Source: Halicephalobus mephisto
Lineage: Eukaryota > Nematoda > Chromadorea > Rhabditida > Panagrolaimidae
Assembly (NCBI GenBank): GCA_009193035.1
Contig: SWDT01000066.1
Location: 186,001-250,000 of the forward strand
Reading direction: 5' to 3'
DNA: 64,000 bases
Shown here piece after piece: positions 34,826 through 48,141 of the stretch. The stretch's first letter is position 1; each line of letters opens with the position of its first letter. The notes beneath the pieces were generated by a model. That model was not told where the DNA came from and ran no database searches. It saw nothing but the letters and a program-made list of their open reading frames with translations. The position numbers and the translations under genes are program-made.

Positions 34826-36537
34826 ATGCAGAAAAGCTCAACAGTTGTTCTCTATTCCCTTGGTCGTCGATTTTTGTCGAAGTCTGCTATCAGGATGGCT
34901 TCCAGTGGGCACAATGTCTTGACACTCGATTCCATCAATCCGAATGTCTTGACTATGGAATACGCCGTCCGCGGACCTCTGGTCATCCGTGCTGTTGAAT
35001 TGGAGAAGGAACTAGCCAACGTGAGTCTTTTTACGCAAGATTGATATATTAACTTTTACTCCAGGGTGCCCAAAAGCCGTTCAAAAACGTAATCAAGGCG
35101 AATATCGGAGATGCTCATGCCATGGGACAGAAGCCGATCACTTTCATCCGCCATGTCCTCGCATGTGTGTCCAATCCTCAACTGTTGGACTCCTCTGACT
35201 TCCCTTCTGATGTGAAACAGCAAGCCAGGGATATTCTTGCTAGTTGTGGAGGACAAAGCACTGGTAAGGTTTTGCTTTGCTCAAAAACCATATATGAACT
35301 GCTAATTACTCCATATTGCAGGAGCCTATTCTCAGTCTACGGGAATTGAAGTCATCAGAAAACACGTAGCCGAGTACATTGAACGCCGTGATGGCATTCC
35401 CTCTGATCCAGAGAATGTTGTTTTGTCTGGCGGTGCTTCTGAAAGTATCAGAGTACGCTTCCGTTCTTCCATTATTTCCACTGATTGATCTTCGTTTCAG
35501 AATGTTCTCAAGCTCTTTATCCGTCGTGGTACCAACAAGAAGGCGGGAATCATGATTCCTATTCCTCAATATCCTCTTTACTCTGCTTCCATTGAGGAGT
35601 TCAATCTTGGACAAGTCGGCTACTACCTCGACGAAGACAATAACTGGGGCTTGGACGTGCAGGAACTCAAGCGATCCTATGAGGAGAACAAAGATAAATT
35701 CGATATCAAGGCCATAGTCGTCATCAATCCCGGAAATCCTACGGGACAAGTACTCACCAGAGAGAATATCGAAGGAATCATCAAATTCGCTCATGAACAC
35801 AATCTCTTCATTTTCGCCGATGAAGTCTATCAAGACAATGTCTATGCTGAGGGAAGTGCCTTCCACAGCTTCAAGAAAGTCTTGGTCAGCATGGGAGAGC
35901 CTTATTCGAAACTAGAATTGGCTAGCTTCATGTCTGTTTCCAAAGGATATATGTAGGTTTATGCATCAATTAATCACTCTGATGCTGATTTTTCAGGGGA
36001 GAATGCGGAATGAGAGGAGGATATGTTGAGTTCATGAATCTTGATCCCCAAGTCTATGTCATGTTCAAGAAGATGATTTCCGCAAAGCTTTGCTCGACAA
36101 CTCTCGGCCAAGCCGTCATAGACTGCGTTGCCAAACCCCCAACACCGGGTAGCCCGAGTTACGACCTCTGGATCAAAGAGAAGACGGAGGTTCTTAACTC
36201 CTTGAAGCAAAGAGCAACTCTTGTCAAAGAAGCCTACGGATCCATTGAAGGAATCTCCTGCAATCCCGTCCAAGGAGCTATGTACGCCTTCCCCAGAATC
36301 CATCTGCCTGAGAAGGCTGTTGCTAAAGCTAAATCTCTCGGTCAAGCTCCCGATTTCTTCTACGCTATGCAACTTCTAGAAGCTACTGGCGTCTGCATCG
36401 TGCCTGGAAGTGGTTTCGGTCAACGAGATGGCACGTATCACTTCAGAACGACCATCCTTCCCCAGCCAGAACTCATGAAAGAGATGTTGGACAGATTCCG
36501 AGGATTCCACGAGAAGTTCATGAAGGAGTACGCGTAG
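34826..36537 (+). CDS. GPT: Alanine aminotransferase
   Basis: Exons 34826..35020, 35065..35263, 35322..35452, 35501..35952 and 35997..36537 encode 505 residues. The enzyme is PLP-dependent and interconverts alanine plus 2-oxoglutarate with pyruvate plus glutamate. Landmarks: [59 protein letters not shown], and the PLP-lysine motif [15 protein letters not shown]. Near the C-terminus are [12 protein letters not shown] and [15 protein letters not shown]. The first 24 residues are Ser/Arg-rich and could be a mitochondrial presequence; a second ATG (MASSGHN) would give a cytosolic form. A CTATTTTCAG acceptor lies 1 nt before the ATG. Confidence 0.95.
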
Positions 36538-36618
36538 AAACTACTATAACCTGTAACTTAAGTATTATCCTTGACAGATAACAATAGGTGTTTTTGGGTC
36601 TTTAGATCACAGATAACT

Positions 36619-36624
36619 AATAAA
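36619..36624 (+). terminator. Poly(A) signal of the alanine aminotransferase gene
   Basis: AATAAA 81 nt after the stop. Confidence 0.6.
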
Positions 36625-37589
36625 GTGCTTGTGATTATATGGGATAGTTGTGTCCAATCCCCGATTTCCAATGATATCAATGAACAGAGACCACAACATC
36701 GAATGATAAGAAAGACGTCATTTTAGTTTTCGGACCAATTCAGGCCACAGCGAAAGCGAACATTCGATATCTGCTCTTTATAAACTCTCAAGTTAGCAGA
36801 TTATCTAGAAAATCTCTGAGATCTTCGCTTTCAAAAGTATTTGCCGCCTTTAATCTCCTAGTTTTGTGCTGCATGTGCTAAATCCAAATGTGTGAATTAG
36901 TTGAAATCAAACTAGAACCCGGAAAAGTGATAAAAATTTAAACTTCGAATATGTTGCGCGCTAGTCGCAGAACGGTCAGGTGACGCGAGGAACGTGCCCT
37001 CGGGCTGAAACGAATCGTATTTCCAATCGAAATGGAGTTTTGAAATTCTTTTGGCTTCAACTTTACATCGCTTTTGTTGTCTCTAGGTGCGATTTCACTC
37101 TTAACTTTTGTACTACGTACAAGATTGGTACGAACAAGGACTGCGGACGCACATCAAGAAACAATCCCAGGCATGCTTCTCTGCCTCAAGCACTGACTGC
37201 GCGAGCGATCCCCCGTGTTTTCCTAGCATCATTCGGACATGCTTGTCCTATGAGAGAATCTGAAAGCCTGCTCTGCTTGTCAGAATCTCTCTCCTTTTGT
37301 ACACTCTTTTCCCGTCCGCTGACTGGGCGCACTCTTGTAAGGCTGATCGACCCGAACATTGCAGTGCGTCGATGGCGGCTATTCTGTCTTTCATATGGAC
37401 ATTGCTCATTGCCAATGCCAGCTTATATTAGCTTTCCTGTAGTTAATTATGTAGCGCCTCAGAGACTATCGCCGTGTTTGTATTTTCTTAAACACTGGTC
37501 GCGTCCCGTGATTCATTGATCCATATTTCATATATGGATTTTTTGTTTTCTGTTCTCACATTTAGTAGTTGACATTATTTCAGGGTATA
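36625..37589. other. Intergenic with one doubtful long frame
   Basis: A 179-codon frame at 36980..37519 does not start convincingly, has no domain and shows a haphazard composition. I treat the stretch as promoter and 5' UTR of the next gene, whose ATG follows an ATTATTTCAG acceptor at 37583. Confidence 0.4.
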
Positions 37590-39361
37590 ATGGCGTCATC
37601 CAACGGTGGCCGTCCTTCACCTCCTGATTTTTATGCAGATCAGCTCCCACCACCCACTCCATCAACATCTCGACGGATAGAATTCAATGATCCAGTTGCT
37701 GAACCGATGTGGCGGATAATTACTGAAACAGTCGATAATCCGGAGTACAATAATGTGCATCTACCTGAGGATACCTTAGATAAGCTTTTGAATTTTCGAC
37801 TAGAATTCGAGAATCGAGGAATTCGAGTAAGCTTTGTTGTTTTCGCTACTTGCACTAACAATTTGCCATTTAGGTTATGGAAGAGCTTCATACTTATTCG
37901 TTTCCACCTGAGGGACATATCACAGCAGATGATATGAAGGCTCGACTAGTGATGCGACCTCAGTTCACTCAAAATGTCAAGTCCAATGGTGTTGAACATG
38001 CTCCACTACGAGGTCATACCAACCACCTTCCCTTTTCTCCAAGATCTCAGCAACAAGTTGAACCTACTCCTGGTCATATTAATCGCTTTCCACTTTCATC
38101 TGGATCTCATCATCAACAACAACAGTTCGAACCTGGTCCGTCGCGAGTCTATCCAAATCATTTCCCGTTCTCTCCAGGATCTCATCGGCAACAACCTGAA
38201 TCTCTTCAGCAACAAACTTATGTCAACCGTCATTCATTCTCACCAGGGTCTCAACAGCAACAACAATATCCTGTGCAGATGAATCACCAGATAAGGCAAA
38301 CAGAATTCTTCTCACCACCAATGTCTTCAGGCAACTTTAGGATGACATATAATCCCCATCAAACGACTAATCAACGCCCTATTAATCATATGACGCAACC
38401 AAGTCCTGCACCATCACGGTCTCCTCCATTCGCTCATGGACCAGGTGGCAATCATGATTATCCCACTTTGGCAGCAGCTCTTCAGAAGCCTCAGCAGGCA
38501 AATCAGCAAATGATGCAACAGTTTAATCAAAGCATAAACCAGGGAGTGCCTCCAGGCAGCGTTGAAGACCGGCGAATGTCCGTCAATTCTCCCGCTAGTC
38601 AAGCTTCAGTCGAATCCGGTTCAGGAAAGAGAAAACGAATGAGCGAAGACGATCCAAAGGAATCTGGAGCTGTCAAGAAGCCAAAGACCAACATTCATGG
38701 TGATTTCTATAGGACTACAGTTGAATTTATTCGAAGTAAGTTTGTAATTTCACACCTCGATATTAGCTATTATTATTCCTTTAACCAAATTACTGATTTC
38801 AGGTCAGTTGAAACAACAAGACAGTCAGGCAGTTCAAATCTTTGATTTTCTACTGAACGAGACTAATATGAAAGAGAAGATGAGCAAGAGAGTTGTTGAC
38901 TTCAAAGACAATGAACCGAGGACAATTATTGTTCTGCGTCCTCGAGTATTCTGTGATCGATTCAAGAAAGTTGCTGGATACTCAGAACAAGAAAAGAACG
39001 CCAATGTTCCAACGTATCAGAAACTTGAGAACGAACTTGGCAAGGCGTCAGGTTTTATCAGAATCGGCAACTTGGCAGCTTTCAAGACCGTTGCTCCCAG
39101 GGAATTTCAGTTGTTGCCAGAGCTTAAGGAAACTACGTATGTTCTTGAATTATGGTTCATTCCTAATAATAGTTATTTAGCATGTTGCGACAGAACCAGT
39201 CCTACTTGGTTCTCAATGATGGTGACGTCGAGGAAGTCCCGATGTCCGTGCCGAACGGTTTCCGTCCTCAAGGAACACAGATGCCAAGAATTGTGCAACA
39301 AATGCCTTCGCAAAATTACATATCGAATGTGCGGGTCCCGGATCAAATTGCTTCAAAGTGA
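37590..39361 (+). CDS. Q/P/H-rich protein of unknown function, probably nuclear
   Basis: Exons 37590..37826, 37874..38735, 38803..39136 and 39181..39361 encode 537 residues. The N-terminal 110 residues look folded. The middle is a Gln/Pro/His/Ser-rich disordered region with repeated NHFPFSPGSH-like elements (for example NHLPFSPRSQ, NRHSFSPGSQ). A basic GKRKRMSEDDPKESGAVKKPK stretch resembles a nuclear localisation signal. A second compact region of about 110 residues (FYRTTVEFIRSQLKQQDSQ onward) follows, then a short polar tail. The composition resembles transcription or chromatin cofactors, but I recognise no named domain. The last exon was set by a clean donor at 39137 and acceptor at 39180. 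Confidence 0.75.
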
Positions 39362-40076
39362 TGTCGCTTCATATCAAGTGCAAGATTTCTTGTAATTGTT
39401 CACTACCCTTGTCCTTTCGCCGAACTTATGCAATTCCCATCGACATTCCAGAGATCTCGTGCGGTTTTGGACAATCATTATTGCCTTGTTTTACTCACTT
39501 GAATCATAGCCCATAAATATTATTTTTTACTGACGTATCTCTTGGCAACGCCAAATTTATTCCGTAGAAGCCATTGTTGGAGGTGTAGTTTGGATCCACG
39601 ACGGGCTCGTGGCTTGTGTTCCGATTGTTCGAAAAGTGCGCTTGTTGACGAAGAACTCGAGTCCATCAATGCTTAGGATTATTGTTACAAGGAGGCTGAC
39701 GAGACTTTTAGTGATGAACTAGTCGGAGAATCGCGAGACAAGACGCGCGAGTTGTGGTCCGATCGAAGCTGACGGAAAGCGACCTTTCGACTTTTGTTTC
39801 TATCCTTAAGGTTTGACTTTTCGTCATTTTTGTACGTCGGAAACCAGTGATGACAAAAGTTCACTTCCAGAAAGTTCTTTCAAAATCAATTGAACTAGGA
39901 TCTCCTTTGAGTCGTCAAGAGTCCATTTTTTCTTTTAACTGTCCTTTTTCTAGTGGACCAGTTTCTCGAATTCCAAGAGTTTTGATTTGTTTTTACAAGC
40001 AAATCCTTGTTGAAATCAAAAGTTGATCATTTCTCGCGGTTCCGTCTGTTGAAATTACTCTGTTCTTTTAGATGAC
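39362..40076. other. Intergenic, nothing recognised
   Basis: 3' UTR of the Q-rich gene and promoter of the ceramide synthase. A TTCTTTTAG acceptor lies 6 nt before the next start. Confidence 0.4.
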
Positions 40077-41566
40077 ATGATTTTGCCGGAATACAATCTG
40101 AGTGATCCATTCATCTATCGCGTTCCTACGGTCGATTACATTACTTTTGTGAGTTTTCTTTTTATTTCATAACCCAATTCCGAACTTTCAGGTAAAACTA
40201 TGCTCTGAATCACTCATCCACTATATACAGAAATTCCCGAGTGTTTTCCCTAATTACCGTTTCCCGGAAAGTTTCCTGAAAGATCTCAGCCTGATTGACT
40301 TAACTACCGGGCAACTCTTTCTCTGTTTTGTCTGTGCTTTTTTGATCACTATTCTGCGTCACTATTTCATCAAGCTCTATGTGAAGCCCTTGGTTCCAAG
40401 GTTGGGAGTTCCTATCCTCCATGCACACAAGTTCCCAGAATGCGTCTGGAAATTCCTCTACTACCTCGTGACTTGGTCTTTTTCTCTGTATGTCCATATA
40501 TTCTCCGGCAGATATAACACCTTCTGGGATCCTCTGTCTGTCTGGGAATCCTGGGGTTCGGGTAAACCGCCTACAGTGTACTGGGATGTCCATTTAATTT
40601 ACCTTACTCAGGCCTCTTTCTACATTCATTCGATCTACGCCACTCTGTACATGGACATCTGGAGAAAGGACTCGACTTTGATGTGCATCCATCACTTTAT
40701 CGCCTTGGCGTTGATTGGGCTTAGTTATGGGTCGGGACATGTGTTGGAGGGGGCTTTTGTCGTGTTCCTACACGACAACACGGACTTGATGCTTGAACTT
40801 ACGAAATTCTGTGTTTATCTTAAAAAGCGGGAGAACGGGGACTTCTACCAAAGCTTGAACATCCTTGGTGGAGTTTCCTTCGTGTCCTTTGCCATCATGT
40901 GGTTCGTCTTCAGACTCTACTGGTATCCACTGAAATTGCTTTACATGACCCTGTATGGGGGAGTTTATCTTGGTGAGTTTCTAAAATAACAAACCAGATT
41001 GCTAAATTTGGTTTAACACGAACAGTAGTCTCATTTGAATTCGACAAGACAAAATAACTCATACTTAACAAATAAAGAAACATATAAACTTCATTTGACG
41101 GATATTTTGTTATGAAATGATAAATATGAAAAGGATCTGGAGAAAGTATTCAGAAATCATTGAAAATAGTCTTAGAAGTAATGAGACCATTAATCGTGTT
41201 GGAACCCATGTTAAACAGTGTGTTCTATTCCTTTAATAAGCTTATTGGCAATGGCAATCTGTTTCAGGACCCCAAGACTCCCCATTCTACTTGTATCTCG
41301 GAGTGATGCTGGTTATCTTGTTATTCATGAATATTTACTGGTTCAATGTGGGTCCTTTACCATATCTTGTTTAAATATTCACTTCCTCCTTTCAGTTCAT
41401 TGCCAGAATGGTCGTCAGAGTAATCTGGACCTTAGAGGATCCAGAAGACAATAGAGAATTCGATACTACAGCAGTTTCCGGAATTCCTAAAGATAAACTT
41501 CAAAAACTGGCCAAAGAGGGAAAGCTGGCTGCCGTATCGACAGTCGTAAAGAAAAAGCCAGATTAA
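40077..41566 (+). CDS. Ceramide synthase (TLC domain, Lag1 family)
   Basis: Exons 40077..40148, 40192..40972, 41268..41347 and 41396..41566 encode 367 residues. It is a multi-pass ER protein that N-acylates sphingoid bases with fatty acyl-CoA. The Lag1p motif region is seen as [19 protein letters not shown] then [15 protein letters not shown], with catalytic-type His and Asp residues. The preceding helices include [20 protein letters not shown]. There is no homeobox-like domain, which makes it closer to the CERS1 or LAGR-1 type. The C-terminus is acidic then basic ([11 protein letters not shown]...KKKPD). An earlier ATG at 40072 hits a stop at once, so 40077 is used. AATAAA at 41645. Confidence 0.92.
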
Positions 41567-41644
41567 TTTCATTGAAATTTAAGTCTCCATTTGATAACAC
41601 AAAGTTGTGTAAAAATAACTCCGGTGGGAGTCCTCTGATTTTAA

Positions 41645-41650
41645 AATAAA
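41645..41650 (+). terminator. Poly(A) signal of the ceramide synthase gene
   Basis: AATAAA 79 nt after the stop. Confidence 0.6.
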
Positions 41651-43679
41651 TGTTTTAAATCCAAGTTCTGAAAAATTGCAGTCTACTTTTTGCTTTTGGT
41701 AATGTTTTTACTTTCGTCATCTACTTATTCTATTCACATTCTCAGATATTACTTTCTTCGGATAATGACTATTCTTCAATTATCTTACTAATATCCTGTT
41801 AAATTCATTTCTGTCCCCAAGAGTCTGATTTTTCTATTCTCTGCTGTTGAATTCTCCCCCGTCTGTCATGGAAAAATAAAAAACAAAGACAATAAAGCAG
41901 GCATGGAAAATGAAATACCAGAAATTATAGAAAACGAGCAAATTCGATTTGGTGATCTATAATGCTCCAATTTGAAATTTGCGAACGCTGTATTTTTTGG
42001 GAATCAGCTTCCCTTTTATCTCCATTGAGTCCCTCATCAAAGAAGATTCAATGCAACGAAAAGTCGCCATAGCAAACTACTTTCAAATTTCGAAGGTTTT
42101 CATGGTCCCTAACACTTTTTGAGGATTGACATCTTGAGACCTTTGATTAGTGTTGTCGAGTGGATATGCGCATGTGAGTGCTAGTTCTTCCTAAAATCCT
42201 CCTGAAGATGGATTTTCGACTTGATCGTTGATGCTTCCTATGGTAGTCCATTTATCTAAAAACTGAACTATCTCAGCCAAAGATTAATTATTGGTAATAA
42301 TTCACATGTTTTTGAGTTTCATAAAATGGATGAAGGTTCTTTATTTGCGGATTGTCAGGCCTTCGATATCCTTCTCATCTTGTTTCTTTATCAAAATGTT
42401 TGTTTTTCCTTCCAGCTCACGGACATGTGAATCACTTCATTCAAAATGAAGGACCTTCCATCTTAGTTTCTTATTTTTCATGTCTCTTAGTCTCCAAAAA
42501 GATCCCAGATTCTAATAATCCAGAATCATGACAAAATAGCAAATTTATTTCTCATTTCTTGTTAATTATCATCTTTTTAAAACGAGGAAAAATACGAACA
42601 AGAGAACATTGGTGAAATAGAGAATCATATTGTAGAAAAAAACTAGCATCTATGAGTCTGAAAAGAATTGAGACGTTTAGAAACACTCTGAGGAGTCAGT
42701 TTTTTCAAAATTCGTCCATAATTGCTTTAAATATTAAAAGAACAAACCCCTAAATATCCTGATAATATGCTCGAACTTCAATTCTAGAATAACTAAAGAT
42801 ATCTTCATTGAAATTATGCAGATACTTACAGAAGAATGCGTTATTTCCTTCATAGAGTGATCCACCACGATTCGGTAATTAGAAAATCCATTTTAGTAAA
42901 GGTAATGAAATCAAAATCCACAATTACGCTCTCGAAAGTAAAGATTTAGAGGTTTTTATCAATCGCCGTCAAAAATCAGAACAAATCATTTGTTCTGGCG
43001 ATCCCACTTAGAAAAGAATTTATCACGAAGGATAACGCTCGAACTTTAAGAGTTTTGTCTTGGAAAGTAAATGATTTTCTTTGTGGTTAGATGACGATGT
43101 TGATGATACTAGATTGTCATTGACAGTGAAATAAATCCCGACTTAAATAATATCGATTTCTAGACTGATGGCAAAATCACCAACATTGAGTTTCTGCTTT
43201 CCTTAGAAAGAATCTACTAATTCCATCTCTCAGCGTTGAACTCATACTTTATCAAAGCGGACTTGGATTCAAGATTATTAAAATGGAGTAGTTACTCTGA
43301 ATTATTTCCAGAATGAGAAAACCATTCAGATTTAATTTTCCTATTTATGTCCCTCACTCTGAGCAAACCGGATTAATGGGCGTTAGGAATTCAGTGAACT
43401 TGATTGGATTTGATCACACAAGATGAGCAGATAACTGTTAAAACTGCAATGAGTCAGGAGCTCTGCTTGATGCGGTAGATTGGAACTTCGGAGGAGAAGT
43501 AGATATGTGAATTATCTCTGGATGGAAATGAGAATTATTTTTTCAAAAATAACAGTGAGTCACTTTTTTCTTTGATTAACGGTTCGCTGAAAACTGAATT
43601 CGAACTCCCACCACGCAAAAGTGCAGCTGTCTCGCCCGTTTTTTAATCTTTTATGTGATTTCGAGCTGGTTTCTTCAAA
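41651..43679. other. Intergenic, no gene seen
   Basis: Two kilobases of AT-rich DNA without a frame of interest, repeat or RNA gene that I can support. Confidence 0.4.
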
Positions 43680-44124
43680 ATGGCGTTTATGTATCCTCAT
43701 CACGTGCCAACTCATCCGTTCTACGAGGATCTACTCGAAGAACGTGAACTCCTCGAATTGGAAAGAGATCCGCCTGAGAAACAAGTGAAAAAGACGAAAG
43801 TCTTGGTGGGTAATTTCATATATCGTTTTTCGTCTTACTCTTTATTAGTGTTTGTAGGATGATGAACGGACAGGTTCATGGGCTCCGAGGACATATGACC
43901 GAGGTTTAGACGAATCATCGATGACAATGAAGCTTGTGCTACCCGATCAGCCGAACGATGGTACTGAAGAAGATCCAGGTCACTCGCTTGACGAAACTGC
44001 CTTGCATCAACGGTATAGTGACTATACTGATGAGGAGCAAGATAGATCCCCCTCAAACGGCGAAGGAGATGATATGGATATGGACTCTGATCCCCAGGAA
44101 GAAGAAGCTGATGATGACGTGTAA
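43680..44124 (+). CDS. Small acidic protein of unknown function
   Basis: Exons 43680..43805 and 43858..44124 (intron 52 nt, phase 0) encode 130 residues. The N-terminus MAFMYPHHVPTHPFYED is followed by a charged helix (EERELLELERDPPEKQVKK). The last 60 residues are strongly acidic and end EEEADDDV. There is no signal peptide or membrane segment. The shape, a hydrophobic N-terminal motif plus an acidic tail, vaguely recalls APC/C subunit 15, but residue matches are too weak to claim it. Confidence 0.65.
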
Positions 44125-44935
44125 ATTGATAATGCTTGTATTTGATCTCGTTTTGTTGGAATTTATTGTTTCCGGCGAAATCCGCGTTGGAGTTATGGGT
44201 TCTTCAAGAGACCCGCATTTGTTATCTCCGCTTTTGTTGTTACTGTCATTTGTTTGATTATTTTTTCAGCTCAGATCGCGTCACTAGGAACACGACAAGA
44301 ATAGAGCCGCATTAGTTAACCGTTCTATTGACATTTTCCCTGGCTACTTTATTCACTTGCGAAATCAGCAGTCTTCAAGGAACTGCTGACCTTTCGTTCT
44401 GCCTATTTTTAATGCTGCTTCGGTCATGCAGACGATACTGGCTACCTCTATGCATTTTCGAGTAGACTTGAAATTTCATCCTCGAGGGTATTAAAATTTT
44501 AAATTTTCCTGGCCTATTCCCCAAATTGGCATTTCGTGGTTTGGATCTTATTTGGGTAATTACTACGTCGTTTTGGTAAGATAGGAGGGCTTAACTGGAA
44601 CAACAGAATCCATTCGTACATTTCCGTTATTGGAAAAGCAGGAAATCCAGAGAAGCATGCTTTTATTTCGCCGGAGGCCCATTTCGAAACCGTCGCTTTG
44701 ACTATAACTCACCTGGTTTCCCCTCTTCTCTGCACGCGAAAGAAAATCGAAATAGCTTGTGACTCTCAGCTGTGCAGCAATTCGCAGTAGGACGTTTTTT
44801 ACTCTCGGTAGAACCATTTTCCCGCACCTTTTTTCATCCCCACAAGGTAGATAGACTCACTTTTGTTTCGTGGTTATTCGCGTTTTGACGAGTTGTCTTT
44901 TTTGAATTTTATCAACTTTCGTTTTCAGGGTAGTG
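44125..44935. other. Intergenic, nothing recognised
   Basis: Spacer and promoter region before the RIO1 kinase gene. A TTTTCAG acceptor lies 7 nt before its ATG. Confidence 0.4.
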
Positions 44936-47900
44936 ATGACGCAAGTTGTGTCCGCAGAGGAGCAACAGGAGTCAGAGGACCAAGTTCTCCAACGGATAAC
45001 CGCAGTTGAGCTTGGTGAAGATCCGAAATGCAGGTCGATGCGTGTTCATTGGGGAGATAACAAAATCGTTAAGCTAGAGGACGCTGAGGATGATGATGAC
45101 TTGAGTGACTTTGATGACGCTATTGATGAATTGGAAGATGAAAGCAATGACTTTACCAAAAAACTGAACGCGGCTCGGTTGAATTATCCGCAGGTCAGTT
45201 TCTTGATGCACTTTACTCGTTCAAGCTTAAAAGCGGATTAGCTTTTGAATTGCTTTGCGTTTAAAGGGAATAACTTTTCAATCAATATCAGGTTTAAAGT
45301 TTCAAGATCCAAGATTTTTAAAAAGCTTGTTCGATGTCATTCTACTTGTTTTTTCGTTTGTTTTCCGGATTAAAAAGCTCCGCAAACAGCAATTTCGATA
45401 CTCGGATGATTAGAAATATTTTAGCCAAACAAGCAGAATGCCCCAGCCTTTTCTTATTCGAAAGGATTTACAGCTGAAGCACATATCCAAGTTCATCTTG
45501 ATTCTGCTGGTGATAAAAGATCGGGGAAACGAAAAGACCGTGCAGACCGAGCGACAGTTGAGCAAGTCTTGGATCCAAGGACTCGATTGGTACTTTTCCG
45601 ACTCCTACAACGGAGAATTCTGGATTCGATTGAAGGATGCATATCTACCGGAAAAGAAGCGAACGTTTATCATGCGCTGAACAAGGAAGGGGACTCTTGG
45701 GCTGTTAAGATTTACAAAACCAGCATCCTCACTTTCAAGGACCGCGACCGCTATGTGACTGGGGAATTTCGGTAAGTTTTTGTTCCCATTGATTGTTTTT
45801 TCCCTCTCGAGTTCATCCGAAAGACTGGTGGATTAGGATTAAACTGAAATTGGTCCAATTTCAGGTACCGCAATGGCTATTGCAGAAGAAATCCGAGGAA
45901 AATGGTGGCGACTTGGGCCGAGAAAGAAATGCGTAATCTACTTCGTATGCACCAATCTGGGATTCGTGTACCAAAACCCCATATTCTTAAGGTTGGTTCA
46001 AAGCCATTTGGATTTCCGGCTTTTTGTTTGCCGCACCTTTGACGACCTGCATGAAATATGCTGCACTAATCTGCCATATGGAATCCGACGACTGCCCGGT
46101 CGTTTTCCTTAGTTGTTTGCGAGTTCCGCAAACCATGTTGCAAGATTGACGGTTATAATTGCCTTAGTTTTATGGTCATCGTTGAACCAATACTTTCTGT
46201 GAGGTTATCCTTCAGACGACGGAACGACTGATTTTCGCAAGTAGTTTTTCTGACAACCAAAACAGATGTTCCGATCTTCCCTGATCTTTTTCCGAGTGAA
46301 AACCGGGACGTTGATATTCCTTTGCGCAATTGTAAATCACGTTTGCGGGCAATGACATTTCCTTTGAGAATTCCGGACATGTCTCACTGATTTTTTTCAG
46401 AGTCATGTCTTGGTTATGGAATTTATCGGCAAAGAAGGGTGGTCAGCTCCGTTGCTCAAGAATGCTGACATTTCCGAAGACGGTCTCGCAGAAAAACTCT
46501 ACTTGGATTGCGTCCAAATGGTCAGAAACATGTACCGAAAGTGCCGTCTGGTTCATGCCGGTAGGTTCCCCCTTACAGTAACAACCTTGCTATTCTGGCC
46601 GATATCGAATATGGGATGTTGGTCTGCTTTACGAAATCAATTTCGCTCCAAGTCTGTACTTGTTCAGAAAACATTTGCGGAAGAATGACCAATTGCCCGA
46701 TGGGATTTACTCCGCAAGTCAACCCTAGGCTGTTGTCTTGTGGCTTTCGAGCTGTTCCTTCCGCAACGAGTTTTTTGAAATGTGCGATTTGAGGAGAGCG
46801 GAAAAATTCCCTTTGCCCGTTTTGATCTTTTCGATGAATCGCCTGACTTTTGGTTATTCACACGCACTTGTAGATTTATTTGACGCGCAAAGCTTAATTT
46901 TGCAATTTTGGTCTATTTACTTGCTGATTTTTTGTTTTATGAAATTTGAGAATGCTGGTGAGCAGTTTCATGCCCTTGTGACAAACATTTCAACTCGTAA
47001 AATCCGCGTCAAAGAAAACGCTTGCCAAACTAGCCATCGTTGATAAAAATATTTCGAGAATAGGCGACCGCAGGCCGCCACGAGCAATGAAATCGAGCAG
47101 ATGTCCCCTTGAATTTAACAAACGCTAAAAGTTAACACGCAAGCCGTCTGTTTGGCTATTTTTCAAATCTATTATATCGCGTTTGGCTAAACTTGCTTGT
47201 TCGGCTCATTTTCACCCCTGCTATTCCCGGATGCTTTTCATTTTGACAAGTTCCGTTCCCAAGTGGTTTGAAGGCCAATTGTCCAAATTGGTTTAATTCT
47301 CCGAGTGCTTTGTTTAACAAATTCCGTTTCAGATTTGTCAGAGTTCAACATGATTGTTCACGAGAGGGAACTTTATATTATCGACGTCTCCCAATCGGTT
47401 GAACACGACCATCCGAATTCACTCGTCTTTTTACGATCGGACATTGCCAATATTTCAAAGTATTTCAAGGATAATGGAGTCGCCGTTTTGAGTATGCGAA
47501 GACTGTTTGAATTTGTGGTTGACCCGACTGTTTCTGATTCTCAAGCGCGGGAAATTCTTGCCAATGAAAGGACGAAAGAACCCCTCACAGAAGATGTTGT
47601 TTTCATGAATGCCTACATTCCCCATAAGCTCGCCAACATTGAGCATTACGAAAGAGACGACATGGTGGAAAAACAAGGCGACGAAGTGAATAATCCATTC
47701 CAGAAGATCATCGGAAAGATTATTGACAGAAAGGACGATGACTTGGAAGAGTCTGAAGAGGAATCTTCTGAAAGTTCCTCTGAGTCTTCTGCTGAAATGG
47801 ATGAAGAGGAACTTGCCAAAGAAGCTGAAAAGGAACGCAAAAGACAGTTGTATTATCGGGATAGGAATGAAACTGCAGAAGAAAGGAATGAAAGGAAAAA

Positions 47901-47994
47901 GCAGGTAAAGGCGGAGAAGAAGGAGAAGCGTGCCAACAAGATCCCCAAACACGTGAAGAAGCGTCATGAGCAAAAGAAGAGGAGAAATCGTTGA
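44936..47994 (+). CDS. riok-1: RIO1 atypical protein kinase
   Basis: Exons 44936..45193, 45425..45771, 45865..45991, 46401..46560 and 47333..47994 encode 517 residues. RIO1 acts in the final cytoplasmic maturation of the 40S subunit. An acidic N-terminus precedes the kinase core: [11 protein letters not shown] (P-loop equivalent), [20 protein letters not shown] (catalytic Lys), [18 protein letters not shown], and [11 protein letters not shown] (hinge). [13 protein letters not shown] is the catalytic loop with Asp and Asn, and [15 protein letters not shown] carries the metal-binding Asp. The C-terminus has an acidic serine stretch and ends in a Lys/Arg-rich tail. Introns 3 and 4 (409 and 772 nt) are much longer than the rest. 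The next gene starts only 147 nt after the stop. Confidence 0.96.
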
Positions 47995-48141
47995 TTTTGT
48001 TGATTTTTTGTTTGAAAAAATATGAGATGTTTATTTCGAGTTCGTACTCACTTGTTGTTCAACAATTTGATACTTAGTCTCCGTTTTTGTTCACCACGAT
48101 CTAGTGTAACGTGCGACTTTTTCAGGAACAAGCTTTACGCG

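Noticed and set aside
36980..37519. 179-codon plus-strand frame
   Set aside because: No domain, irregular composition, and it lies in the 5' region of the next gene.
43680..44124. Anaphase-promoting complex subunit 15
   Set aside because: Only general layout (hydrophobic start, acidic tail) agrees; no residue motif convinces.
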